From the NCBI GenBank assembly GCA_021904315.1, contig CM038920.1, positions 13,392,001 through 13,456,000 on the forward strand: a stretch of 64,000 nucleotides of DNA, read 5' to 3'. The notes below the pieces were generated by a model. The model had not been told where the DNA came from. It saw nothing but the letters and a program-made list of their open reading frames with translations, and ran no database searches. Both the position numbers and the translations under genes were made by a program. Below are positions 36,732 through 49,900 of this stretch, piece after piece. The DNA is from Sphagnum magellanicum (Eukaryota > Streptophyta > Sphagnopsida > Sphagnales > Sphagnaceae). Position 1 is the first letter of the stretch. The number at the start of each line of letters is the position of its first letter.

Positions 36732-37199
36732 GGGAGGGAAAAAGAAACAAGGAACGTTGATGGAGGAGGAAAGGGAATTGTCGTGCAGAGATCTGAGTAC
36801 AAAGGCCGGTGCCGCTAGCATGACTATTATTGACTGTTTTGGCGAGAAGAAGAGGAGGCTAGTTGGATTGATGATGAATGAAGGAAGTGGAAGGACTGCG
36901 GAATGGAGGAGGAGCAGCTCTTGATTGTTGTTTTTTTTCTCGTTTGTTCCCTGTCGTGATGCGATTGAAAACTTGTGGCTTTTATAGTACAAGGGGAGTT
37001 TGCGGGAGAGTGTGTACATAGTGTTGTTTTGTGCGACTGGAGGAGGAGCATTGGCATGAAATGGCAGGTTTGCTGTTGCTGCCTGTGCCGTCGATCGCTT
37101 AACAGTAGTAGTAGTAGAAGAAGAAGAACTGTGGTCGAGTCGAATTTGGTAGACGGAGAAGTGGATGACTTGCGGCAATCGAAGAGGAGGACGACGACT
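36131..37199 (+). promoter_or_regulatory. Upstream region and leader of the IRX10-like gene, GA-rich
   Basis: GA-repeat tracts at about 36547-36590 and 36701-36724 lie upstream of the coding start. GA tracts are bound by plant BPC/GAGA factors in known promoters; here that is inference. A short C-run is at about 36654-36663. No other gene is supported; long open frames on the minus strand here are composition artefacts. Confidence 0.45.
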
Positions 37200-39870
37200 A
37201 TGATGACGAAGGAGAGGAGATACGGGAATTTTTCGATATTGACGAGCTTTGGATTGCTGTTACTGTTTATGTGTCAACAAGTCTCCCTCGCTGCGGTTCA
37301 TCATCAGCGAATATCTGGTAACATTTTGTACTCCTCTAGCTTTCGATCTTCCAGCTACTGTAGGGTTCTGCAAAATGTGCTTTTGTTCACTCTAGGTGGC
37401 AGCCGCTTCCCAGCAGAAACTGTCTGAGGTCTTTCCACCTTGTCATACAATGTCTTGTTGATCTCTTCGCACTCTTCAAGCCTTCAGATTTGGGGGAGGG
37501 AAGACGACACATCCTGACGCTTTGGTCTATTTCTTCAGTCAGCCTGAGCTGAATTGGCTTACGACACGTTAGAGTGCCTCACAAGCATTGTGATCAAGAA
37601 GTGCTGGATGAGAGAAGGCACTAAAAAACCCTTATATCATGCTCTTGGGAAAAACTCTGTGCAGGAAGTGCAGGTGATGTGCTGGAGGATAACCCTGTAG
37701 GTCGGCTCAAGGTCTTTGTCTATGAGCTTCCTAGGTGAGCTGAGAGCCATATTGATGACTTCTGTCTGCAGATAAATGTAGATTGGACTTAAAAACAGTT
37801 TGCACAGAAATGCCAGAGGATGCAAGAGATTTGGTGGATCTGACTGATCTCCCCTGCACCAGAGATTGTGGACTTGGCAACTGAATTGTGTCTGCTATTA
37901 TGCACCTTTTTGTGTGACTGGAGTTCATCATTTGTATGGATCTTTGGTCAGGAGTTCATGGCTATCACAAGCCCTTGTTTTCAACTGATAGCTTTTACTA
38001 TGGCTAGCAAAAGAAGGTGGAGGTTTGTTGAATGTCATTCCTGTACACTCTCATTAGATTGTCTGATTTCATGTCTACTGCAGCAAGTATAACAAGAAAT
38101 GGCTGGAGAAGGACCCTCGGTGCCTTACACACATGTTTGCTGCCGAGGAATTTGTTCATGACTTCCTATTAGCAAGTCCTGTGCGCACTATGAATCCTGA
38201 AGAGGCTGACTGGTTTTACACACCTGTTTACACCACTTGTGATTTAACACCAAATGGACTTCCTTTGCCTTTTAAGTCACCTCGAATGATGCGTAGTGCA
38301 ATTTCATACATTTCCACACACTGGCCCTTCTGGAATCGGACAGAGGGTGGAGATCATTTTTTTGTTGTACCCCATGATTTTGGTGCCTGCTTCCATTATC
38401 AGGTAGTAGAACTTATCTGGGATGTGAAGAAGTTTTGAAATTGGAGCTTTGTCTGTATCACAATGAGTGCATCCATGAGGTTTATTTACAGGCATAGAGG
38501 CTTCTCAGTTTTCTTGGCTTATATTGCTATCTTGCTCTTCTCATGTTAAGACAAAATGTAAGAATTTCCACTCTCAATAAGCCTGTATTGTGTGCTCAGG
38601 AAGAGAAGGCAATTGAGAGAGGGGTTTTGCCATTGCTGAAGCGTTCAACACTTGTTCAAACATTTGGACAGAACCATCATGTGTGTCTCAAGGAAGGTTC
38701 AATTGTGGTGCCACCATATGCCCCACCTGAAAAGATGCAATCTCGATTTATTCCTCCAAGTACTCCACGCTCCATTTTTGTTTACTTCCGTGGTCTCTTC
38801 TATGATGTTGGCAATGATCCTGAAGGAGGTTATTATGCACGGTAAGGAATTACTTCCACACTGTACAACCAGGACTATCACATACAAGCAGAGAAACTCA
38901 GCTGGGTTTTGCAACTTACACATGTATTTGGAAATGCATACCAGATCTTTTAACAATCTGAGGCTACAGTATGATGAAGTTAATTGCTGAAACCAAAGAA
39001 AAAGTCACATTCTTCTACTCATCTTTCTCAAGCCCAACAGAGATATATAATCTGCTCTGAGCTGGGTCCCTTTATATGCCCTGAATGCATTCTTTGTTAG
39101 CACAACAGGATTTGGAAGTGCTTGACCTATAATGCTACCTCTTGTTGACAAATCAGAGCAGTCAGTTAAAGAGAGTGATTTTGTCTATTCTTCTATTGAA
39201 GAACGTTGTTGCATTAAGCCCTACTAATTATAAGATTTTGGCATATTTACAGCCCTTGTGGTTGTGGTATACATGCAGCCCTTAGTAGTTAAGGCCTGGT
39301 TTGTGTGATTAGTTCAATGGGATATCAATGGTACTAACACAGGGCTTCTGTATCAGAGGAGCAAGGGCAGCAGTATGGGAAAACTTCAAGGACAATCCAC
39401 TCTTTGACATCTCCACTCAGCACCCATCCACGTATTATGAGGACATGCAACGGGCAATATTCTGTCTCTGTCCACTTGGCTGGGCACCTTGGAGTCCTCG
39501 GCTAGTTGAAGGTGTAATCTTTGGGTGTATTCCTGTTATCATTGCAGATGACATAGTGCTACCATTTGCTGATGCCATACCATGGGAGAAGATAGGTGTA
39601 TTTGTTGCAGAGAAAGATGTCCCTAATTTAGACAAAATTCTGTCGTTAATCAGCCCTGAAGAAGTCCTTGAGAAGCAACGTTTGCTTGCAAACCCTGCAA
39701 TGAAGCAGGCAATGCTCTTCTCACAGCCTACACTACCAGGTGATGCATTCCACCAGATTTTAAATGGTTTGGCACGGAAACTACCTCATGATCCCCACAT
39801 ATACCTGAAGCCAGGTCAGACAGTGCTCAACTGGACTGAAGGTCCAGCAGGAGACCTGAAGCCATGGTAG
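37200..39870 (+). CDS. IRX10: IRX10-like xylan xylosyltransferase (GT47 exostosin family)
   Basis: Exons 37200-37317, 37665-37734, 38084-38402, 38600-38841 and 39357-39870 join in phase and give 420 residues, close to Arabidopsis IRX10 (412). A hydrophobic signal anchor (ILTSFGLLLLFM) is at about residues 10-22, then GSAGDVLEDNPVGRLKVFVY, the exostosin body with FYTPVYTTCDLTP and VPHDFGACFHYQ, and the C-terminal nucleotide-sugar part with RAIFCLCPLGWAPWSPRL and VIIADDIVLPFADAIPW. The family adds beta-1,4-xylose to the xylan backbone in the Golgi lumen. Two in-frame starts exist: the ATG at 37200 (followed by a second at 37203) fits the family length; an ATG at 37056 would add 48 residues, including a CCCCLC cluster. 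I prefer 37200. No family-typical block is missing. Confidence 0.95.
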
Positions 39871-41425
39871 TTGATGTGGGTGCCAGTTGTCTCTTTTGAG
39901 AATTCCATATCACTTGCAGTAACCTGCAGGGTATACAATTATTCTTTGTGGTCTGCTTTCTTTGAAATGCAGCCAATGTTTTTCTGAGGGTCTTTCAGAC
40001 CTAGAACACCCAGTAGACACAACTGTGTCTGTGATATTTGTTCCCAAGTTACAGTTCAGCTGTGACCAATTCCTTTGCAGGAATGTTATAGGGAGGCCAA
40101 TTATCAGCCATACTACCTTTTTGCATCCATAAACACATACACTGTGTGAATGACATCCCTCATGTAGAGTACTAGCCTTGTGTCAGGTGGCATATGGAGC
40201 TGACTTGTGACTGGAATTGCCCTTGCACTTTGTTATTTCCAGTTTATTTACACATGGTATGCATTTTAGCCATGAATAGCACTGGTCTCTTGGATGATTA
40301 AGTTAGGCACTCATAGGTGAGCTGATATTGCTGAATCTTTGCTTGAGGATTTAGCTCCATTGGACTGCTACCTGCCTCAAGCAGCAGGATTTCTGCCATG
40401 CTGTGACAATTGAGGATTTATGTCACTGTTCCCCTTAATGAAGGTGATGGCCTGACATGTCATGAGTTGGTGTTCATTAGGTTATGACTGCACTCATTCC
40501 CGTCATGTTAAGTTTCCATTTTGCTGGAACTGAGAGAATGATTATCTTCAAAGTGCTGTGGAGATTTGTCTCCAATCTCATAGATAAGTCTTGTTTAAGG
40601 CCCAATTCTTGTCCTGTTTTTCTTTCTAGGTAATCCTTAGTAAGGAGGTTTCTAGATGATCTGTTCAAAGAATACTTTGTAGCTCAAATGGCAAGCTTTC
40701 TGGAAAAAAAAACGTTACTCTTCAAAGTTTGTATGAACTGGAAAGGCTAGAATCTCATTTTTCTTTCTCTTGTTTGAGTTTTTTCTTTGCCTCTTTCTTG
40801 CTGTGTGTTCCTCTTTCTTCTCGGGTTTCCTGTCTTCTCCTTCTGTTCAGGTCTTGTTAAGCTAGCCAGGTTTACGGCTGACAGAAATTAGGGAAGTTGG
40901 TTGTATGTGACATTGACATCCACCCTGTGCCAGGAGCTGATGAAATCAGTGGGGCAGTGATGGAAGGTCATTGATACCAGATGTGTTGCCGTTCAAGGTC
41001 ACGTGGCATCTGCAGATGTTCTCAGTACTCATGTAAGATATCTTTTTCTGTAAAACTGTAAATATGACAACCATGTTTTCATTCCAATTGAATCTTGTTT
41101 CCCAAGCTGTCATTGGGCGTTATATAGCTACCAGGATGTTTGGGTATTCCTTGGCTGAACAGACAATTCACTAGAAGAAGACAAGGGACAGAACCGCGGG
41201 TCCTTGGAGACACAGCCTGGACTCTATCAACATGACTGTGTAGGACATTCACTGACTTAACTGTCCATCACAGATGCTTTATAATTGTTTCCAGGAGGAT
41301 GACAAGAGGAAGTAGGAAATTCAATATCAAAGTAACCTGAAGTTTTAGTTGGTCAAACAAGTTGCTTTAGTTTTTCTCACCATAAGAGCTGGACAAGTTG
41401 CATACAAGTAAGGTGAACAAATCAA
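39871..41425. other. IRX10 3' flank and intergenic DNA
   Basis: No intact gene. Around 40880-41190 two short stretches look coding in the plus direction (KLVVCDIDIHPVPGADEIS and IGRYIATRMFGYSLAEQ), but both are cut by stops and match no family I can name; they may be a gene relic. Confidence 0.4.
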
Positions 41426-41677
41426 GAGCATCTCCACTTGGAGTGCTACAGTGGCGTTTACACAGTAATTTGGATGAAGTATCACCTTTAAATAGTGTGA
41501 AACTGAATTCAGATATGAAAATATCTGCACGATACAGGCTCAGGCTCTTCAAAAGAGGGCAAAAATGAAGGATTTGTCTTTGAGTGACCTGTTAAAATGA
41601 TTGGTTCATATGGTAGCATTTACTTGATCTCTCAATTTACATTGTCCAATATTTGCTATATGATGGGGATGGAGATT
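41426..41677. mobile_element. GAGCATCTCC-type MITE, right end eroded
   Basis: It starts CAA then GAGCATCTCCACTTGGAG. Its interior 'aatgattggttcatatgg' and 'tttacattgtcc' align with the intact element at 29172-29557. The right end reads 'atggagat' and then diverges. Confidence 0.5.
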
Positions 41678-41789
41678 AGGGTTTAGGATTGTCTAGTGTT
41701 GTCTAGTTCTACTTTACATTGTCCAATATTTCCTAAATGGGGGTGGAGATAATAAGGGTTTAGGGTTGTCTAGTGTTGTCTAGTTCTTG
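41636..41789. repeat. 77-bp tandem duplication
   Basis: Two head-to-tail copies at 41636-41712 and 41713-41789 share 'tttacattgtccaatatt' at the start and 'gtctagtgttgtctagttct' at the end; each holds a 'gggtttag' motif. It overlaps the right end of the neighbouring MITE. Confidence 0.85.
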
Positions 41790-44700
41790 ATTTCAAAAGG
41801 AACCTTTGGTCTTTGTTCTATTTCCTTTTTTTTCTTTTGATGGAATCCTTTGGTTCAATGTTGAGATCAGTTTTTTGGATTTCTAAACTCTTCAGTTTTG
41901 ACCATTTTAACAAACAATTGAAAATCAGTTTGGTTTAAGGTTGGAGTCCAATTTCATCTCCATTACACGCAACTAAACTTTTTTTTTTTTAATTTAGTAT
42001 TAGTTTGTTCATGTAGTGCAAAGAGATTATGTAATACTAATTTTGTACAACCAATTAAATTCAATAACTTGTTTAAAATGTAAGGCCAAGCTTATGTTTT
42101 TTTATAAAGTTAACACTTATCTATCTCACCTTAAGAACATGAGCATATTTAAAATGGGGCAAACACCCCCAGTTTATGTTCTAATTCAATTTTGAAAAGA
42201 GGTCGAATTGTTGAACTAGGCTGCAACAACTTTAACAAAATTTTAAACCTAGATCCAATTACCCTAAAACATGACCTATATAACTTGGACTTGTGTAAAT
42301 CTCATAACTTGCCAACATTGGAAATAACAAATAAGCAACGTGAGCAAGTCTCATTATGAGGTTGGTATTTGCCTCAAAGTCATAGTAGTCTAATTGGTTC
42401 TTTGATATGATTACTAGTCTATATATATACTAGGGTTCCAACTAGATATTTGCCCAACATTGGAACTAACTTGCACATTGTCTTAAATGTGAAACACTAG
42501 CAAAAGCACACAAACTAGGTGTGGGTAGAGATGCTCTAAGAGTTGACATTTTTTTAAATATGTATAACTATTGATTTACCATTTCTAATTCACCATTATG
42601 AAGAATTTGTTGTCCATTTCTAATCCACCATTATGCTTTGTGGAAGAAAAAAGAGATCATATTTGAAAATTGTAAATAAGAGCCTCTTCATCTTGAAAAA
42701 CAAACGTTGAATTTTCTTTCACATGCAAGTGAAAAGAATAAACTTAGACCATTATATAGTTAAGATCAATTGCTGAGGGTGCCTAAAATAAATTGAAGTC
42801 ATTTTGATGAGGCAACTAGTTTGGAGCTTGACAAGCTTTTTAAAGTTTTAATTCTCAAGCCAACAAGTTTGTTAAGGGTGCAACTTGTGTAGGTGAAGAC
42901 TCATGGACCATGGACTTTCTTTTCATGATTGGGGATGTATTAATCAATCACACCACATGGAAAGCAATATAACATCCTTGAGAAAGACATCTATCAATAT
43001 GGCTTGTAATTGTAGCCCACATACACCTCAAATATATGTCCTCTTTTATTCTTTGGCTAAGAATCTTGGGTGTGTTGTCATTGGTAGAAACAAAATCAAC
43101 TTCAAAACTTTCACAAGACTAACATGGGGTTTGCTATGGCAATCCATCCATGAAGGAACAATCCTCCTAATCTCCTTTTGGCACACTATGACAAAGTTCA
43201 ACAAATCTCAATCTATGACAATGAAAAAGGTTTTCAAATGATTCAAGTTTAACATAAGACTTGTCCCACTTAAAACATATATGACATATACTACATGTTA
43301 ACATATATGACATGTCATGCAAATCTTTTTTAATTCATGGCTAGTCCCACCTAAGAACATTTGATAGTTATGAAACAATTACTAACATATGCCTTGTGCA
43401 TTCTTCAATTTGGAAATCTTTATGACCTTCAATTCAATATGAAAAATCAATTTTATTTAACATCTAAGGATTGGATGTTGTGACATTAAATTGGTTGGAC
43501 ACCTTGATCATTATAACATCATCATGAAATATAATCTTTAACATTTTGGAAGTCTCATTCCTTTGAGAATATAAAAGACTACCAAACTACATAGTAGTTG
43601 CAGGTGTTGTTTTAAAAAATGTGTGTTTGTACAAAAATTATGGACAAATTTTGATTGTTGGAAAGCCTATCAACATCAAATACCACAATGAATATGGCAT
43701 CACTTTAGTTCATAAGCAACAATTTCATGAATGTTTATTAAACTCAAACTTGATTGGGCTAATGATTCCATACAACCAAAAAATAATTCAAGAATAAACA
43801 CAAAAATAAATAGAATAAACACACATGTGAATTGCCAATATAATAAACAATAATAAAATGTCCTTGTACTTTAAACCTTGCATCAATTCAATAAAATGTC
43901 ACCTTTTTATATTTGATAATTTTTGAATTGTAAATTCAATGAATTCAAAATTGTAAATCGAAATATTTAAATATGTTTAAGGCATTATGTGCATAACTAT
44001 TATGTGATCTAGGTTTGATAGTTCATAAGATGTTTTATACTATGATCATGTAAATTCTATTTGGTTTTCGTTTTTTTTTTAAGTGTTGAATTTTGAAAAA
44101 ATAACAAGAAATACATGGGAAAGATATGCGATGTTGGTAGTGTTTCATAAAATTTAAGTAGCATTCAAAAATGTAGAGAATTTACACAAGCTTTTTGTGA
44201 ATGACATTTTTTTTTGGGTTAGTTTTTCCTTTCATGTTGTTGTGTTGTTGAATAAAGAAGGTCATTGCAAGCACTAGCTTGAAAGAAAGAGAGGTAGGAA
44301 AATAGGTAATTATTATGGTCAACATAAATAGATGGTTTATACATAGATAAGGGTTGTTTTGGCTACCTACGTACTAACAACATGTTTGTGAGTTGTTATT
44401 AGATTGGTGGTAAATCAAAATTTGAGTTAACCACCATGGTTAGCTAGTGAAATAGAACCCCAACAAAAACTTGTTTCTTGATAGTTTTTTTTTTTGTCAA
44501 TTTTGTGATGTAATCCAAGTTGTGATCACCCACATAAGGAAAACTTAACCAAATTTGGCTATAAGCTAAATATGGAATAAGTTTTTTAAATGTCTTGCTA
44601 TAATTTTGGTTACCTACTTGCAAAATGATGTAAAAGAATTTGGCAAATTTTCTTCTTTAATTTTGGTCAAATATTTGTAACTATTGAAATTTGTTTATAT

Positions 44701-45119
44701 CAACCTGACTCCATTTTAACAAGATTGTATGGTGTCACTATTAAAAATTTACCTTCAAACTATCAATGTTGTCCATGGGAAAGCAACTAGTGTTGGGTGG
44801 TTTTTAAATTATAGCCAAGTGTGATTCCTAAATTTTTCAAGTATCTGGTTCCAATTAGGTTTTGGTTCCTTTTTTTCAAATATGGAACCTGATTCCGATT
44901 CCAATTTTTTAATTCAAAACATGAATATAGTTTTGGTTCTTTTCCATCATCAACATAGGCTAGTTCTAGGTTTTAGAGTAGGTTAGTAGGTTAGGTTCCA
45001 AAATCTGAAACATCAATGGGAATAATGAAAGAAGGAAAATTTCTATTACAAAAAAAATCAAATTATTACCAAGGCTTGACAAGGCCAAATTAAGTCAAAT
45101 TAATAAATAATATGGGAAA
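41790..45119. other. AT-rich intergenic DNA
   Basis: No gene supported. A 112-codon plus-strand frame at 42903-43241 is unrecognised. An isolated MITE-like end (GTGTGGGTAGAGATGCTC then TAA) closes at 42537, but its left partner is not clear. Confidence 0.45.
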
Positions 45120-45690
45120 AGGATCACAAGACAAAGACAATATCATGGAAGGTTGTATCAACAAGAAGATCATGACAATGATGACCAAAAGGATGAGAAG
45201 AGGATCACAAGATGAAGGCAAAGGCAAGGAATGTCACAACAACAAAAAGATCATGACAACAATGACCAAGAGGATGAAAAGAGGATTACAACATGAAGGC
45301 AATGGCAAGTAGCATTGCAACAACAACAAAATCAAAATGACACAACTAGGAAGTTGAAAAAAGGATCACAAGACAAAGGCAATGGCAAGGGAAGTTGTAG
45401 CAATAAGAAGACCAAGATGATGATGACCAAGAGCATGAAAAGAAAATCACAAAAAGAAGTCAATGGTGGGGAGTGTTGCAACAATAAGAAGATTACGACA
45501 ACAACAACCAAAAGGATGAAAAGAATATTAGAAGACAAAGGCGATGGTAAGGAGCTTGCAACAATAATAAGACTAGGATGATGATGACCAAGAGGATTAA
45601 AAAAAGATCACAAGAAAAAAACAATGGTAAGAAATGTCATAGCAACAAGAAGATCAAAACAATGATGACCAAGAGGATCAAAACATCAAA
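45120..45690 (+). repeat. 81-bp minisatellite preserving a reading frame
   Basis: About seven units begin near 45120, 45201, 45282, 45362, 45443, 45523 and 45602. The period is 79-81 bp; at 81 bp (27 codons) it keeps one frame that reads GSQD.GNGK, then a short Cys/Asn stretch, then NKKIMTMMTKRMKR. The strand is purine-rich and lysine codons dominate. Frames are open for only two to three units, so I do not call a protein. Confidence 0.8.
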
Positions 45691-46615
45691 AAAAAATCAA
45701 AAGTAAGAGGTTGAAGGTTACATGGGTGATGGCAAGCTACATGTTGCCCAATAGGAAGAACACCATCACAATCATTAGCACGACCCAAGCTACACAATTA
45801 CAATAATGAAAGGAACACCACATTAGCATCACAAGAGGATGACGAAAACAATGACAATGGTGAACAACAACAATTAAAAGAACACAACATAAAATGATGG
45901 TAAGCCTACATGAAAAATGAAAATAACTAAAACCAAAAACACAACCCAAAACCCATAACCACAAACTAAAACCAATAACCCTTAACCTTAAATTAAAACT
46001 AAAAGCAATTTTTTGAAAAAAAATTGATCCAATTCCAATTCTTGTGGCACTTAGGTTTCGGATTTGGTTTTGGCTATGATTTGAATAGTAAAATTGAATC
46101 AAAGGGCCATTTCCCCTCCTAAATACTCTAATGTTCATGAACATAGTTTTGATTCTTACCCAATTTTGATTAAGTTCCAATGACCCCAAATTGGACCCAA
46201 CCTCGGGCAACCAACTAACCCAAGTAATTGCACAACATTCCTAACAACAATTGCAATAAAAATGACCTAATTTTCAAGTACTTGCATAGTGGCATCAAGA
46301 TCTTCAAATTATTGGCTTTTAATGAAATGGAGGATACATACAAAAGTTCCATAACCAAGCTAGCAAAAAGACTTAAATATCATAAAGAAATATTTGTTAA
46401 TAAACAACTTAATTTATGAAGAAACAAGGACAACTTTACTTGTTGTTTGCAAAAAAACAAATTTTTTGTGTTCAAAATTCACCTTCTAAAATTGTTGTAT
46501 ATCAATCTCAATGAGTTGTTGAGAATTCATATATTGTAGCTTGGTTGAAGTACTCATGTTTCTTTGATTATTTAAACACATGGACTAGTTGTTCCTCAAG
46601 TAAAAACCCTAGAGG
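45691..46615. other. AT-rich intergenic DNA
   Basis: Low-complexity sequence with 'aaaccaaaaac'-like runs at 45900-46010. No gene recognised. Confidence 0.5.
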
Positions 46616-46979
46616 ACATCACACCATTTTTCAAGTTGTTCAAGAAGAGTTGTGGCAAAACCTTCTTCATGTTATCACATTGCTACATTGGACCAATAGC
46701 TTATTATATTTACTCGGTTTACATTGGTGTCCTTGCATTCTTTTAATTAAAAATTTCTAATTCGATGAGTTTTTGGTGATTTTTCTTCAAATTCTTAACA
46801 TTTTTTTGAATTTACACTATTTTTTTCCTTTTTCAAAATTTTTGTAGCCACAATGAAAAAAAATTTGACCAAAAAGAGAAGAACTATATAGTTAAAATTA
46901 AAAAAAGTTATTGAATTTTTTAAATTTATTTTTTGTTATTCCTATTGTCATGTTTATTTAATTTCTTATGCATTTTCAT
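46616..46979. repeat. Left copy of a 364-bp direct duplication flanking the chromovirus
   Basis: Identical in length to 52243-52606 and differing at about 14 positions (roughly 4 percent). Similarity begins and ends sharply at both element junctions. It begins ACATCACACC and ends TGCATTTTCAT. It is host DNA, not an LTR: the LTR carrying TG...CA ends and adjoining the primer site is a different sequence. Confidence 0.9.
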
Positions 46980-49900
46980 TCACCCAAGAAGCTTCTATTG
47001 GATGGTATCCTTTCCACTTAACTAGGTATTCCCGCTCTCGCCCTCTTAGTTCCCTTGACTTGAGCACGGCCTCCACCTCAAACTATGGTTCATTATGAAC
47101 CAAGTCTGGTGGGGGCCTTGAGGTGTGCTCTCAATTAGGCCTTGAGGCATCACGGGCGACCGGCTTCAAGAAGGAAACATGAAATGTGGGATGAACTCTA
47201 AGGTTTTCCGGTAATTATAATTTATAAGTGTCGGAAAGTTTCTTTTCCAACACTTTGAATGGACCCGCATATGGGCCCAAAAACTTATGACTTAAACCTT
47301 CTGGCAACCGGAAGTTCTTGATGTTCAACCACACCTCATTTCCCACTTGAAATTTCACCTCTCGTCGGGACTTGTCCGCAAAATCCTTGTACTTTTTATG
47401 CGCCTTTTCCAAGTTGATTTTTGCCAACTCCCAAAGGCGTCGCCTCTCTTCATCAAGTTGTGTGACCATTGGCACTTCCTCACTTGCATCACTTGGAGTT
47501 TGTCTTTGTGCTGCCCAAGTCATGGGCACAATTGGTGACTTGCCTGTCACCATTTGGAATGGGGTGGACCCAGTTGCGGAATGTGTCGAGTTGTTGTAAC
47601 AAAACTCGGCTAACTCCAAATGGTCCACCCAATCTTGTTGATCCGCCGCCACATAATTCCTTAGGAATTGTTGGATCACCAAGTTGACCCTTTCGGTTTG
47701 CCCATCGGTTTGGGGACGGTGAAGTGCTCATCTTGAATTCCGACCCCATTCGCTTCCACAAGGCCCGCTAAAACTTACTTGTAAACTTCGGGTCTCGATC
47801 CGACACAATGTCTTTTGGAAGACCATGATGCTTGAATATGTGGGAGAAGAACAACCTTCCCGTCTCTTGGGCCGTGGCTTCATCTTTTGTGGGGATGAAG
47901 TGTGCCATTTTGCTAAATCGATCCACCACAACCATGATGGCATCAAACCCCTTGGAAGGGGGCAAACTTACCATGAAGTCCATTGACACACTTTCTCACG
48001 GCCCTTGAGGAATTGGCAAAGGTTGCAACAAACCCGCTTGCTTCTTGTTGAGGGTTCGGTTTTGTTGACAAGTTAAACAAGTTTTCACATACTCCTCCGC
48101 ATCAAGCTTCAAGTTGGGCCAATAGTAGGACTTCTTTAGGAATGTTGTGGTGCGCTTTGCACCACCATGGCCCGCAAGCGGTCCATCATGACATTCTTTC
48201 AAAAGTGTGTCCATAATTTTTCCTTCCGGCACATAGAGTCGATTTTGCTTGTACCACAATAATCCATTTCTCAAATGGAAGTGGGACTTGGCTCCATTTT
48301 GGATGCTTTGCCTTGCCTCCTTGGCAAAAGCATCCCGGTGACTCGCTAGTCTAACTTTCTTTTGAAGTTCCGACTCTCCCACACACACCATTCTAAGTTA
48401 GTGTTTTCGGCTCAAGGCATCGAGGACTATGTTCTCCTTTCCCGGCTTGTGCCGGATGTCCACATTGAACAAGGCCAATGTGTCTTGCCACCTTACTTGT
48501 TTTGATGACAACTTGGGTTGAATGGAGAAATATTTCAAGGTCACATTGTCGGTCCACACCACCACATCTTTGGAGCCTATGTAATGGCCCCAAGGTTTTG
48601 AGACAATGTATGACTGCCCACATTTCCTTCTCGTGGGTTGGCCACCTTCTCTCCGTCTCACTCAACTTCTTGCTTTCAAAGGCCACTGGTCTACCATCTT
48701 GCACTATGACACCCCCAATTGCAAAGTCGGAGGCGTTGGAATGGATTTCAAAGTCCTTGACAAAGTCGAACAACTTCAACACCGGCGCCTTCACCAAAAT
48801 GTCTTTCAACGTTCCAAAGGCTTTGTCGCACACTTCATCCCAATCATAAGTGACGGCGGACTTCTTCAAAAGGTTTGTCAAAGGGGCCACTATCTTTGCA
48901 AAGTTCTTGATGAACTTGCGATAATAGGAGGCCAATCCTAGAAAGGATCTCAAGGCGGGAACTGACTTAGGTGGCTCCCAATCCAAAATTGCCTTGACCT
49001 TGTGATCATCCATCATCAAACCTTCTTGAGTTATCCTATGTCCAAGGAAGTCCACTTCCGTCACTCCAAATTCGCACTTCTCAAGTTTGGCATACAACTT
49101 GTTTTCTCTTAGCCTTTGGAACACCTTGCGAAGGTGCTCCGCATGCTCCTCCAAGGAGCTACTATAGATCAAAATGTCGTCTATGTAGACGACCACAAAA
49201 TCATCAAGCCATTTGCGGAAAATGTCATTCATGAGGGTACAAAATGTGACGGGTGCATTGGTGAACCCAAAGGGCATCACCAAGAACTCATATGAGCCAT
49301 ACCTTGTGCGACAAGCGGTCTTTTCTTCGTCCCCTTCCACGTTCCTTATTTGGTAATACCCTGAACGTAGATCAATTCTACTAAAAAACTTGGTTCCCGA
49401 GAAACGATCAAATAGATCATCGATGTGAGGTAAAGGATACCGATTTTTCACCGTTGCCTTGTTGAATGCTCTATAATCAACACACATCCTCAAAGTCCCA
49501 TCCTTCTTGTGAACAAAAAGGACGGGTGCCCCATATGGCGACTTGCTTGGTTTGATGTAACCTTTCATGAGGAGTTCCTCAAGTTGAACCTTGAGCTCTT
49601 TCAACTCCTCATGGCTCATTCTATATGGGGCCTTGGCGGGAGGTGCCACTCCCAGCATCACTTCAATCGCATGATCAACTCGTCTTCTCGGGGGCAAGTC
49701 TTCGGGCAAGTCTTCGGGCATCACATCCAGGAACTCTTCCAAAACTTGCTTTATGCACTTAGGGGAAGTCACTAACTTAGTGGCTTCCTTGGGCTCATAT
49801 TCGTCCAACACCTGCATGACACACATCATGCCAACGCCTCCCACGCATTCCTTTTCCCAAGCTTTTCCTAACATAAAGTGTATGGTTGGACCACTCACAC

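Noticed and set aside
36399-37178. 259-codon minus-strand open frame
   Set aside because: It is antisense to the IRX10 leader and first exon and consists of the complement of GA repeats; no family similarity.
42903-43241. 112-codon plus-strand frame
   Set aside because: No family resemblance and surrounded by repeats; not enough to call a gene.
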